A stretch of 64,000 nucleotides of DNA, from the NCBI RefSeq assembly GCF_047495875.1, contig NC_092463.1, forward strand, positions 10,488,622 through 10,552,621. Direction: 5' to 3'. A program made the position numbers and the translations under genes. The first letter of the stretch is position 1, and each line of letters begins with the position of its first letter. Positions 1 to 12,063 of this stretch are shown here, in pieces. This DNA comes from Pithys albifrons albifrons (taxonomy: Eukaryota; Chordata; Aves; Passeriformes; Thamnophilidae). The notes beneath the pieces were generated by a model that worked only from the letters and a program-made list of their open reading frames with translations, did no database searches and was not told the DNA's origin.

Positions 1-1967
1 TAAGTGAAGAGGATTATGTACTTGTTTAGCTGAAGAACACAGCCACTGTATACCTACCTTGATAAATCTTGTAATCTGTTAATGTTGGAGCCTGCCTTAA
101 AAAAAAAAATCACACCTTTCAGGAAAAATCTTGGCATTCTTTGGAAGATGAAAAAATTATTAAGGAGAAAAGCAGGCTAACAGACTATATTTGCTAAAAA
201 AAGAGATGATAGCAAAAATAGCTCCTATAAGACCCTTAGCAAGGGTGATGCTGACAATTCTCTCTGAGAAAGCACAAGCTAAGATGATTTGCTCTGCTCA
301 GAAAGTACAAGCTATGAAGATTTGCTCTGCTGCAGAGTCCTTTTATTTAGATTTCTACAGTATGCTACTTCAGCACTAATGAAGCATATACTGTTTCTTA
401 GCAATCATATCTGCATTCTTATAGGTAACAAACTTAATACTATTTTGAAATCAGTACTTTTTCACATTTCAAGGATAACTGATAAAACCCTTGGGAGCAA
501 TTTCAGCCCTCAGCTTGCCCTCATTTCTAGCAAACTATATTCATTAAAATTATTACTTCTTAGTGAAATAGTTAATTCAGCAAAAAAAATCCTATAAGGT
601 ATTAAAGTCTTCAGTGACATAAAAGCACTCTGTAACTACACAGATTATTCCTTCCTCTTAAAGGAAAGATTATGGTGTCAATCCCCTGACAGTGCTGCAC
701 CGAATAAACACCAGCTACTAGCTGGCATTTCAATTACCATGATACAGCAAATCTGCATCCTTCTAACTGCAGACAATCCAGATGACCTGTCAATCTATTT
801 CCAAGTCTCTTTTAGATTAAAGCATATCTGGAATTCCATAATGCTGCAGGCCAAATCCCATCTTGCTCCTTCTGCTCACATACTGCAAGAGACAGAGACC
901 CACAGATACTACCCCTATTTTTTGTGTAAAACAAATCAAGGGAAAATATCCTCTTTCTGGCATATCTCACCAACTACATTTTACTTTTCTGAAGGCCTAA
1001 AAAGATATAGTTACTAAAACACAGAATAGTAACATGTCCTAAAATCACCACCGATTCTCTTTCTCTGAGAAGTGTCACCTGTTTAGATCCTACAATCAGT
1101 CCACATGTATCATAAGTAAGAGAAAAATTTATTCTCTGTGTACATTCCCAAGCCCTTCTAACATCTCAGGTTTTGGATGAAGCTGGGTGTGTATTAAAAT
1201 CCTTCTACGCATTTGTTGTCACATCAAAGATCACTCTCAGTCAAAGCTGAAGCAAGTGCAAAAGGAACCTGAGAGGCGTGTGTGTGTCTAAGGCAGTTCA
1301 GCAGACACAGTCAGAAGTCCAGAGGAACTGCACTAAAAGCCAGACTTCCAAGAAGGTACATCTTACTAATTCTTTGTTAATTGAAGTTATTATCATCTGT
1401 TACAGGCTGGTGGTTCGTAACTTCCTTACTCAAAACCTGAGACAACACACCTACCACCCCTCAGACTTGGTGGCAAGATGGAAATCCCATTCTTTTCCAG
1501 ACTAATAAAACTGAATACAAACCTCTTTTGCTGTTTAGTAGCATTAGGTAAAGGCCTCTACTGCTAATTTTTTGATTTTTAGTTATGTCCATGCAATCTC
1601 TGAAGGCACACAGCCTGCAAATTGCAAGGTCTCCTACCCCTTGGAGCAAGGGAGTTGCCTCCTTTCTGTAGTCCTGCTGTGTCAGCAGCAAACAGCGTCT
1701 CCTTCAAAGCAAACGCTTCCATAGCTTCTGTGAGGACTAATAAACACTTCCAAGCTGCCACCAATGGACCTTGAGAAAACAGAGCTTTCTGCCTTCACGA
1801 AAACAGCGACAACACACCAGTCTGGACTACAGAGGATCTGCCTTCTGGTTGTGTCAAAAAAGCCCATCTCACTGGATCATTGCAACAAAATGACCATGAC
1901 TGTATTAACAAGTCTTTATTTACACAAAGACAGAATAAACATATTTAAATACATCAGAAGGCAGAAG

Positions 1968-2012
1968 TTTAATCATTAAAACATTAATGATTAATGTTTT
2001 AATTAATTAATC
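1968..2012. repeat. AT-rich overlapping palindromes
   Basis: Positions 1975-1988 (ATTAAAACATTAAT) are the exact reverse complement of 1990-2003, with a one-base spacer at 1989. A second overlapping inverted repeat pairs TTAATCATTAA with TTAATGATTAA. The stretch continues into tandem TTAA/ATTA motifs. No transcription terminator role is implied in a eukaryotic genome. Confidence 0.7.
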
Positions 2013-5000
2013 ATTTATCATTATTTAAAATAATTACATTTAGTCTTAGTTATTAAAAAGGCTTGTCACAAGAATCAAAGGTACATCAGGGAAAATCAAG
2101 GCTAACTTGTTCAAAAAATTGTATTGTAGTTTAGTATTTTGCAGTTACAAAGACACGCTTCATAAATTATCTACATTAAGTGGATTGAAGGGAAATTTTG
2201 ACTGTATTTTTCAATAAATACTGTCAAGGCAGTTTGCATCACAAATCCATCGTCATTATCAAATTCCAGTTTTTATCCTCAATATTCCAAGAATCTACAT
2301 TTATTTCTGTGTGAAAATGGCACTTGAGTCTTCATGGACTGGCCAACTCTGTGCAACCACGTCTTCAGTGAGTCTTGGTAAGACTGATTAGAGATGGTGA
2401 GAGAGTCTGAGACTGGGATAGAGGGGTACAGTAACATCAGAAGTGTTTTCAAAGCTACTTGTCTTATAATTTTAAACTGTCAGTAGTGTAGACAAAACAT
2501 TTTTTGAGCTTGCCTCTAGTTCTTTCATTTTGCACTGTTACTTTTGGACAAGAACTGCTTTATTGACTAGTGAGAGTAAGCATCCATTTACGTTATCTAT
2601 TTATCTAAGCTCTAAATAGCACTTAGGTAAAAGCACAGGAATGTTCCCATCTAATCAGACTTCCACAATACATTAAAAACTCCATCAGCCACCATTTACT
2701 AACACCAGATCTATAATTTTGACCAAATCTACTTTTTATAGCGTACCTATAAACATCTAAAAAATGCATTCAGGAAGGGCAGAGAAGGCCACATCTTGTC
2801 TCATATCACTGGAATTATGTGGGAAACTTGGCTGACAATTTACTCTGAGTACAGATTACGTCGCTTTTATGTGCTTGAGGACATTGAAGAGAAGGGTTAT
2901 TTGAACTGAAACAAGAAAATCAGCAATTTCTTCTTCAGACATAAAAGGAACATCCACTAACATTGTTCAGCACACACTAGTCTTTGGGTTTAACAAATCC
3001 TTAAATCTGTTTTTGAAGCTGTCTTGATTACATTTTAAGATGCACAAACTGTACAGTGTATTCCTTCAACCTTTAGGAAAAACAACGTCCTACTGCTTAT
3101 TCTTCCATTAAAAGAAAGAAATACAAACCCAATAACCTAATTCTTACAAAATTACTACAGAAAAAGTTTCACCATTAAATTGTTCAGGCATCATCCTTAC
3201 TATTGAGAAGAAATTAATGCTATGCCATAAAAAATTACATCAAATTGATACTTTTGATGCTAATCACAAATTATCAAACTAATTTTTTTATACCTTACAT
3301 ATTTAATTTCATAGAAAGCATAGCAAATGATGAAAAAGAACCTTATTTCACTCACTGAATAAAGAACCTCTTATCACTCACTGATTCTTACCTACTACTG
3401 CAGAGAGCTGATTTAGCTGTGGGGTTGGGAATACTTTCCTTGTTAAGGACTCCATAATCTGCAGGGCTTACTCAGGTGGTCTGAACTGTACAGGCTCAGG
3501 AGGGACAGTGCAGTACAGCAGGCCCTAATACAGGATTTGACAAAGGCACCTTTGCATTATTTGCACTCACACCTGAGGACCAAATGGTAATTCCAGATCG
3601 CTCTCCTGTGATCTTTCCCATTCATGATTTATCTTGGCTAGTGCTGGGCACTGGCTGACCCTTGGAGACTCCTGAAATCCTTGCTGTGGTTAAGGCCACC
3701 AGCAGTGTAGTAGTTGCCACCATCCTGCTGCAGTACAACACCCTTCTGGTGGACTGACACACAACCAGAGCACACACTAACTGGGAAATAAACACAAAGT
3801 AAGTTAAAAGTTACATTTCAGTATTATTTCTTAAACTATCTCACAAAAGTGTTTTGAAACATCCCTTTCCTGCAGAATGGCAGAATAGTGACTTCCTAAA
3901 ACAGCTGTGCCACTAAAAGCACCATACCATGTGCTTGCAAGTCTTGCTCCCTGTGCAGCCAGACTACAGGCTGAATGGAAAAAAAAGGCAGTGAGTGTAT
4001 TTTCAGGCTTTTTTATTGTAACAAATGGGTGGGGATCAAGATTCAATGGCCACACAACCTACGAGCCATCACTGTAATTCAAACCCTGCTGCTCTCAAGA
4101 ATGTGCTGTACATCTTTACTCTGCACCTCCATTCTGCACAGACTCCAAATTCAGGAACATTTTTTGTTAATTTAAATTATTTATTCTAAAAACAATATTT
4201 TAAGTGTGCTCTAAAATCAATATGCAGGATATAATCTTTACTTAAAAGTACTGTGAGAGAAATTGACAGTAACCGAATAAAAATAATACTTAAAAGCAAA
4301 GTAATTGATTCATTAATCCGCCTTTATCTCTTTTCTGAACAATGGAAAGGAGACGTAATTAAGCAACAGCAAATTACTGTGACTGATTCAAAGTCACCCT
4401 ATGCTGTCTCTTGTCTTTTCAAAAGGTATAGAATGGATAAATTTTTTAAAAAAAATTAGGAAAAAATCTGGCTGTTACATCTGCCAGTACCATTAACAAA
4501 ACATTACACGTCATCTCTGCACATTTTCTTAAGACACTGGGCATGCCAACCAAGGACCAGGATCTGCATTCCAGAACGCTCCCAGTCCTGAATCTTGTGA
4601 AGCACTTTTATTGCATCCTCTCTGTTAAACACAATTCTGCCTTACCACAGATACAGTGATCAGGTTTGCACACCAAACCCTTCCAATACTTACCACTCAT
4701 CAAAAATAACATATCTTCCTGAGGACTCATTCATTCATACCTCTAGTGAGACCTACGTCACTATCACTTGTGTCTAGGACACTGACAAACATCATCGTGA
4801 CCCCACCCCTCTGTGTTTCAATACAATAATATTCATCACACAGAATGCAACTGGGCTACCACCTCCAGGGAAACTGCAAATATAAACAACAGCACATTCT
4901 TGTATCTTCCACACATTACTGCCTTCTAGTTATAGAGGAATTTAAAGACAGAAATGGCCATCCAGTCACCTGGTCTGGCTCCCTGCAAACACCACACCAT

Positions 5001-5424
5001 GAGCATTTGTTCACTCACCAACGCTGTGGCTACAGATAATAACCTGGGCATGCTCTTCATCCAGTCACACATTCCATTTACATCCCCCCGCAACACAGGC
5101 ACTCCTGTCCATAATAAATCAGAACAAAGATATTCATGCCTTTTACTGGATTATTTTTCAGTCAGAGGTGAGGGGACAGAAAAGGAAAAGGTTCAGGACA
5201 CAAACAGCCAAAATACACCTATTTCCCCAGCCTGCCATGCAGCAAACTGTGTTGATACAACATGGACACAGAACAAAGGAGCAGGACTGTGGACCTTCAT
5301 AAACCAGCACCAAGATGGAAGAACAGTTCAACTATACCCTTAGAGATCAACTATATACTCCTATCCTGTCAACAGAAACATTTTAGGAGGTTGTAGTCCC
5401 CCTTCTAGCTCAAGCCTGTAAACT

Positions 5425-5697
5425 CCAATAGGACAAGGGGGCACGGGCTTAAGCTCTGCCAGGGGAAATTTAAGTTGGATATCAGAAAAAAATTCTTTAC
5501 AGAGAGAGTAATCAGGCATTGGAATGGGCTGCCCAGAGAGGTGGTGGATTCACCGTCCCTAGAGATTTTTAAACGCAGATTGGACGTGGCGCTGAGTGCC
5601 ATGATCTAGTAAATGGACTAGAGTTAAACCAAGGGTTGGACTCGATAATCTTGGAGGTCTTTTCCAACCCAATCGATTCTATGATTCTATGATCCTC
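5425..5697 (+). mobile_element. CR1 LINE 3' fragment
   Basis: The 3' end has the characteristic CR1 form: a segment reading like 'ttggactcgataatcttgg', then 'ccttttccaaccc'-like sequence and the short tandem tail ATTCTATG repeated twice near 5680-5697. The body matches the familiar CR1 3' end (about 'gggctgcccagagaggtggt' near 5530). It is 5'-truncated as usual for CR1, and non-coding. Its tail resembles that of the TguSINE1-like element at 49.4 kb. The 5' edge is approximate; bases 5370-5425 may also belong. Confidence 0.85.
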
Positions 5698-8600
5698 ACA
5701 GATTATCATCCCACTAGTTCACTAATCTGACCATACACTGCCAACCTCTACACTGAGGGGGAGGGAGGAATCCCACCTCTTTAATCAACCCTTCTCTCTC
5801 TAAACACACACTGAATACAACTGGGAGCGGGGAGCAAGGATGAACATCCAGTTTGAGTACATGTAGAAACAAAACATTAAAGGTGGAGGTATAGTAAAAT
5901 CCACTTGTGGCAAAGACACGAAGAAATGGAAGCTGCTCAAATCACAAGAGAAAGACAGAACCATGACTTTCACACACTATTCAGCCATTGTTTGATAAAG
6001 AAACATCCACAAAAGCACTTAATCTTAAAACACAATATTCTATTCAGGAAAAAAAAAAGGCAACAGACCCACCCAGCACAACCGAGTTCCTCGCCAGCCA
6101 GTCCCTAACCTGTGTGACATGCTTTGCAAAATCATTCAGCTACTGTCAGCTGGAAGGAGCAAACTAAAGATACATTGCAGGAATGCAGTTGCTGCAATCC
6201 CTTACTTAAAGCTTAAAACCACCACACTCTGCACTGTGGAACTGCACACACACACAGAGATAGCACAGTACCAGCAATCTTAATTTTTTGTTAACACATA
6301 ACACTACAAACACTGATAAGAATGAAAATAAAGTTATCTGATAATTCTGAAAAATGTAAGTATTGCCCTTTAAAAAAACCTACTTGTAGATACAACTTTT
6401 TAAGTAGTACCAAAACGTTGGGTTACGTCAGAGATTCGAAATTCTGAACATTAGTAAGTGCAATGTTAACTTTTCAAATGGTTTGCTGGGGTACATCACA
6501 CAGCAAGCAGCCACCACTCCAACCCTACAGATATGTAAGGAAGCCAGAACTACACACTGAACTGGTTACATCCTTTGTTCTAGTCACTTTAAAATTTAAT
6601 AAAATCAGCTATAGTTCTGACATGATCCCAGAAATAAAATCTAAATACAATGGTTTTATGGCAGAATCCAAAGAACTAACAGGAAAATGGTCACCTTTTA
6701 GTCTCTGCAAAAGGTATTTTACTGCTTTTACCTGTAAGCAAGACTTGACATTGAGAAACCATATACAAAACCTACATTTAAGTAGACAGAAAGCATATTT
6801 AGAACATAAGGTGACTTCCTAATTTTGCATAGGAAACATAACCAACAATAATCTGACAAACTCATTTTAATTCTACAAAAATGTTAAAACACAGCTTTCA
6901 TGAAGACTGTTCCCAATGGCACTAAAAAGAGTTAAACAGCAGAATCCCTGGAAGATAAGTAGGATTGAAGAAACAAACAGTGATTAAATCAACACAAAGA
7001 TACTGTTACATGAATCTGTTTTCTTATCTGACTGAATCTGAAGAAACTGTAAACTATCAGAGATTAACTGTGTCTATACACTGCAAGAAATTAGCATACT
7101 TAGTGTCAACTGTGCTTTAGTGTTCACCCTCCGTTCACACTCACAAACATATTATGGGTACCAGAGGCACAAATACCTCCTTGGTCCTCACGCTTGCCAA
7201 TTCACTATGGCCTGTCATTATGAAGTGCATTAATTGTCTAGCACAAAAACCCCCAAGTACAGTGTCATCTTATGCCTGATGACTACAAAGTACCTCAAAC
7301 AGAACCCTGGGGAAAGGATTCCTCTATCACTGAAAGCATCTCTAATTCTGGTTCTGATCCTTCTAACAGAGTGTCCAATTTAAACCCCGTAAGATGATGG
7401 CAACAAAAGCGTCTCAGGAAGTCTAAGTCAGCATCAGTGCACCTTTTTCTTCTCAGGCATTTACCACAGAATTTTTCAAAGGAACCACACTTTATTGTAC
7501 ACCCTGATTTCAGAAAGGAAAATGTTTCACTAAAAAAAAAATCTGGAAAATCCTTAATACTTCAAAAATACCTGAAGCTGACTGCGACTCAGGATAACTA
7601 TTACAATCATTTCTATTTGAAGTTAAAGAGGTTCCTTTTTAGAATGAACAATCTGCCTTTGACTGGTACTTGGTTACAGCACAGTATGTATTAGACATTA
7701 CGTTTGTCGTGCCTTTGTTTGAAGGAAAATGGGAGTTAACATTGAAAATAAATGTTTTTCTAGACTTTGGCCAAGCTAAACACAATGTTCTTATAGAAAC
7801 AATTGGAAATAATTCAGAAAAACAAAGTATTATGGAGGCTGCATTATGAGAAAAGCCTGTGACTACTCCCTTTATTGCAATGATGATGAAATTGGTCCAT
7901 TTTTATAATAGTTGTGTCATACTGAACACCATCCTGGAAGCAGACAGACTACAAAGGACCTTTTTTTAACTAGACCTTACATGCTTGTCCCCATCACTAT
8001 CAACTGCCCTGCTCTTCAACATTAAATACAGAAGTATAATTTGCTTATTTATGAATTTTCCCAAATATTCATTTTTCACTCCTGTTATACAAACATTATT
8101 TTACCAGTATTTGTACACTGAATTGAGTTTTAAAATAATCATGAGCTGTGCATCTGAAGAGATGCCATTAATCCCAGGGTAAATCTAATTCCACGTCTGC
8201 CACAGGAGTCAAATGGGAAGAGATGAAAGAGTAACTGCACAAGCCCACACCTCAAGAGAAACAGAAGCTGCATTAAATGGACTCAGAACTGAGTATGAGG
8301 CTGCAATATTTTCCCAAACTCCCAGTTAAATGACATACATAGGAATGTGTGTATACACAAAAAGATACACAGAGAGAGATGTGCACTGTGTGAGCAGCGC
8401 ACAATGAGGGGTTTCTGACATTATTATGGGAAGTTCTTCGGGAACACAGGAAGCAGCAACTGCTCTTATATCCCTTATGTGTCTGTACAGCATATTTAGA
8501 ATTTTGTGAGTCAAAAATATTCAGAGATTGTATTCCAGACTCTTGCATATTTATTTAAAAATTGTCTATGTGATTCTTCTTTTGTCAAACACGGACCTTT

Positions 8601-10261
8601 TAAATAATCTCTTTCCAACAATAAGGCACTGCTATTAAGCATATCTTAGGAATCTGACAAACAGTACATGAGGGTATTTCACAAGACCTCTGGAGGATAA
8701 CTTTATTCTCTTTTTTAATGACATATGGTAGCAAGTAGAAGGGCATCTAAGCTTGAACTGCTGTCAAAATTTCTGATTACCAGAACTGTCCAGCTCCATC
8801 ATCATCCTTTAGAAACATGATGGTTGCCAAACTTTAACTGCAACATGATGCAGAAGTGATACTGCATTCATTGGCGAGTTTCAGGAACAGAAAATTTAAA
8901 TTCCCTGCACTTACCCACATGCATCTGCATTGTATAAAATGCACATCTCAGTGAACAGCAAGAGTTGTCCTTATCCACTGCAATTTCACGAAAAAGGTCC
9001 TTCTAAGCCATGTGGTCACAAAAATAATTGTGCAAGTGACTTACAAGGTCTTCTGCTCAGACTCACCAGATGGATCAGCTTTCTCTCTGCTGCCAGTAAA
9101 TGCTGAATGTGTAACTTCCAATTGTATCTGTAATCCCAGGGTTATAATATCCTCTATCATGTTTTGCTGAAGCTTTGGAATTCATACTCAATTAAAATAG
9201 AGCTATTTTTCAAAAGAGTTTTAAATCAACTGTGCATTCAAGAAGGTGTTGCTTCCAGTTTTGTTGCATTTCTTTTTAATTAAAATGCTAAGTTGTCTAA
9301 AATCTCGAAGGTTCCTTTTTAGCTTCCAAAGCAACCCTTTGCGCCTAAGTTTGCTAGTTAAGTGATGAGCAAATACAAAAGTGGAAGTGAAAGAGATGAT
9401 TACTTGGCAGAGCAATTGTTGTTAAACCTCCTGCCAATCACAAAAAAGCTAAAAATGACATTTTAACAGTTTTGCGGTTATGTATTTTTATGTATAACCA
9501 TGGAAGCATTTTATATCATGAATGCCACTGGCTCACAATTTTGCTGTTCAAAGCAAACTATAAAAACAGACTCATTTTTTGCCAGTTGGTTTATCTTCTG
9601 AGTCTGTATTCTGGTTCCATGACCAGCATTTGAGTACCGATGCTACCTTTACATTACATCCACTAATGTAAATCATGTCCAGGGAAAAAAAAACAAAGCA
9701 GAGTAAGAGCACCATCATTTCATTTAGCACTGCCTTCAGAAATCCAGGTGACAGCATTACAGCAGGTGATGCCACCTTGGTCATTAAAATATGCTTCAAT
9801 ATAGTTAGAGCACAGAATTCAGTAAGCTGTCAAGAACTTCTTGTGATTACAGACAACTGCTATGCAGATCTACAAATCTGGCATCTTGTTACCTATAGAA
9901 ATACTAGAAAGACGAGGACAAAATGAGTAAGGTTTTAAAGCTCCTTACAAATTATCGTCTGCCCTAAAGATGCAGTTACCAAATTAAATCAGTTGTGCAT
10001 TTTCGCTAGAATAAGGTGTCCCTCATCAATGTTTTCCTTGTTCTAGAGGTGTAGAAATCCAGCCAAGAACCAAGACTAAGAAACGCCTCCGACTACAGGT
10101 GACCTACAATGTATAAAACCGGTCACTCTGCACAAAGCCCAGGCAGACCCGTGCCCGCCTCGCCCTGCCCCGTTCCGAGCCGGCAGCAGGATGCGGTCCC
10201 GGGCCGGGCAGTGCAGACAAAGCGCTGAAGGGCCCGCACCCCCGAACGGCGGGGACCCCCA

Positions 10262-10378
10262 CACGGCCGCACCGCGAGATCCCCGCACGGCAGCACCGCG
10301 GGGTCCGCATCCCCGGACCGCGGGACCCCCGCACGGCCGCACCGCGGGGACCCCCCCACGGCCGCACCGCGGGGCCCG
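10262..10378. repeat. GC-rich ~24-bp tandem repeat
   Basis: Units beginning CACGGC(C/A)GCACCGCG start at 10262, 10286, 10332 and 10357, with spacings of 24, 46 (two diverged units) and 25 bases. They contain many CpG dinucleotides and lie within the CpG island. The array accounts for the repetitive alanine/arginine/glycine-rich open frames here, which are not genes. Confidence 0.75.
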
Positions 10379-10670
10379 CTCACCCCGCGCCTGCCAGGGC
10401 GGCGCCGCCGCAGCGCCGAGCGGAGCCGGGGGGAGCCGGGACAAAGCCGAGCCCCATCCCAGGGGACAGCCCTTCCCCAGAGCGCGGCGCGGAGCTGAGA
10501 CAGCGCCCCAGGACCCTTCCCCAAAGCCGCCCCACCCCGGGCGCAGCGAGGACGGGGCCGGCTGTCAGCGGGGGGACCCGGCGGCCCGCGCAGCCTTTTG
10601 TTGTTTGCGCAGCGGCGGAAAACAAGGCGAAAGCATTGAAACACCAGGCACACCCACAGCCGAACACACA

Positions 10671-10716
10671 GGCCCCGGCCCCGGCCCCGGCCCCAGCCCC
10701 GGCCCGGCCCGGCCCC
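10671..10716 (-). repeat. GGGGCC (minus strand) hexanucleotide repeat
   Basis: The plus strand reads four pure GGCCCC units, one AGCCCC variant, two GGCCC units and a final GGCCCC. On the minus strand this is a GGGGCC repeat that starts six bases after the candidate exon 1 donor at 10722/10723. Its runs of four or more G-tracts predict G-quadruplex formation. The motif is the same hexanucleotide as in human C9orf72 intron 1. Confidence 0.85.
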
Positions 10717-10722
10717 GCTCAC

Positions 10723-11100
10723 CGCTCGCCGCTGCAGCTCGGGCGATGTGCGCAGCGCTCGCTGGGGCGGCGCGGCCGCGCTGCCCGGGCGGGGACGCGG
10801 CCGGAGGAGGATGTCAGCGATGGGCGGGCGGAAGGAAAAGGGTTTTTGGGGGGGGAGAGAGAGGACCGGAGAGAGGGAGGGAGGGAAGGAAGCGGGTCAG
10901 CCCCACGGTGCGCTCAGCGCTTCCCCCACGCCCGCAGCGCCAGCAGGCGGGAGGGTGGGTGGGTGCCCGGCGGAGCGGGGCTGACACGGTGACAGGGGCT
11001 GACAGCTGCCCGCAGCCGCCACCGCCGCCCCGCTGCTGCCGCTGCGGCTGCGGCCGCCGCCCCTGCCCCGCCCCGCGCTCCCTCCCTCCTGCCTCCCCTC
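10723..11100 (-). other. KLC1: Candidate non-coding exon 1 of KLC1 (5' edge unknown)
   Basis: The minus strand reads GGCGAGCG|gtgagcgg at 10723/10722, a good consensus 5' splice site inside the CpG island and facing the long intron-like region below 10 kb. A second donor-like site (GCGGG|gtgagcgg) lies near 10383. The transcription start cannot be read from sequence; the upper boundary given is only the upper part of the GC-rich core. The gene name is inferred from synteny. Confidence 0.3.
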
Positions 11101-11189
11101 CCTCCCGGCATGGCCGCTGCCCCCCTCCTCCCAGAAGCGCCCGCGCGCCCTTCTTTCCCCCCATGGCGTCATCCCTCCCGCCGGCAGCG

Positions 11190-11303
11190 GGGATGGATGG
11201 ATGGATGGATGGATGGATGGATGGATGGATGGATGGATGGATGGATGGATGGATGGATGGATGGATGGATGGATGGATGGATGGATGGGTGGGTGGGTGG
11301 ATG
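11190..11303. repeat. (GGAT)n microsatellite with GGGT end
   Basis: About 24 uninterrupted GGAT/ATGG units run from 11191 to 11288, followed by three GGGT units. The array sits at the edge of the CpG island, upstream of the presumed minus-strand promoter. It produces spurious repeats of Met-Asp-Gly-Trp on plus and Ser-Ile-His-Pro on minus. Length polymorphism is expected. Confidence 0.95.
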
Positions 11304-11590
11304 CTCCTCAGGGATGCCAGGCATTCAGGTGCATCCCCGAGAATGCCGGTGGAGGCCACCCTAGCCCTTGCTCGGGTTGTGCCTGCCTGAGGTGTGTGCC
11401 AGCAGGGAGCAGAGCACGGCGTTCTCCAGCGGTGTTGTCCCAGAGTGGGGCACCACTGGTGATGCTCTTTTTGCTCGTTTGGCCCCGTGTTGTGGAAAGA
11501 AGTGCAGGGTTTTGGTGACTGTAGGACTCATGAGACTGATGGCTCCATGTCAGTTGAATGCCACTGGGAAAATTTTTCCCTTGCTTTAAA

Positions 11591-12063
11591 AAGGACATTG
11601 AGGTTCTGGAATGTGTCCATCAAAGGGCAACAAGGCTTGTGAAAAGTCTAGAAAATATGCCCTATGAGAAACGGTTGGAGCTGGGCTTGTTTAGTCTCAA
11701 GAAGAGGAGGCTTGGGTGAGATGGCGTTGCTCTCTCCAAACACCTGAGAGCAGGCTGTAGTGAGCTGGGGACTGGTCTCTTCTCCTGTGCCTGCAGTGAG
11801 AGGACCAGAAGAAATGACCTCAAACTGAGACAGGGAAGATTCACATTACATTTTAGACAAAAAAAAATTTAAAATCCACTGTTAGGATGGTCAAGTATTG
11901 GAATAGGTTGGCCAGGGAGATGGAGTCACCATCTGTGGAAATGCTTAAGAGGCGTCTGGATGTGAGGCTGGGCGATGTGGTTCAGAGGTTACAGTGGCAG
12001 TGATGGGTGGACAGTTGGACGGGATGATCTTCAAGGTCTCTTCCAGCCTTGATGATTCTATGA
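11591..12063 (+). mobile_element. CR1 LINE 3' fragment
   Basis: The fragment starts with the CR1 motif 'aaggacattgaggttctgga', continues through the conserved end of the reverse-transcriptase reading frame (now broken) and the CR1 3' end, and finishes with GATGATTCTATGAAAT. A short poly(A)-like interruption lies near 11860. It is 5'-truncated and non-functional. Confidence 0.85.

Larger units (their letters stand above)
1..10070. other. Non-coding stretch, probable KLC1 intron 1
   Basis: AT-rich sequence with no open frame that I recognise and no exon I can support on either strand. The only items noted are an AT-rich palindrome near 1.97-2.01 kb and a CR1 fragment at 5.4-5.7 kb. It lies downstream, on the minus strand, of the CpG island at 10.1-11.2 kb. 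Because KLC1 follows COA8 in the same orientation in amniotes, the stretch is inferred to be its first intron. I looked for the conserved KLC1 N-terminal coding exon on the minus strand and did not see it, so it should lie below position 1. The intron call rests on synteny only. Confidence 0.4.
10120..11185 (-). promoter_or_regulatory. KLC1: CpG island, probable KLC1 promoter and exon 1 region
   Basis: A sharp switch from AT-rich to very GC- and CpG-rich sequence, typical of a vertebrate housekeeping promoter. It sits about 17 kb beyond the 3' end of COA8, where KLC1 (kinesin light chain 1, same orientation as COA8) starts in other amniotes. No KLC1 coding sequence is visible, so the assignment is by position only. 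A consensus minus-strand donor is present at 10722/10723. Long open frames here on both strands (up to 399 codons) are low-complexity artefacts of the GC content. An alternative is the promoter of an unannotated plus-strand RNA. Confidence 0.55.

Noticed and set aside
6463..6822. Plus-strand open frame of 119 codons
   Set aside because: No family resemblance, no splice or promoter context, composition of random AT-rich intron sequence.
10191..11390. Plus-strand open frame of 399 codons in the CpG island
   Set aside because: Composition is proline/arginine/glycine/alanine from GC-rich repeats and ends in the GGAT microsatellite translation; no domain, and long frames are open on both strands as expected at high GC.
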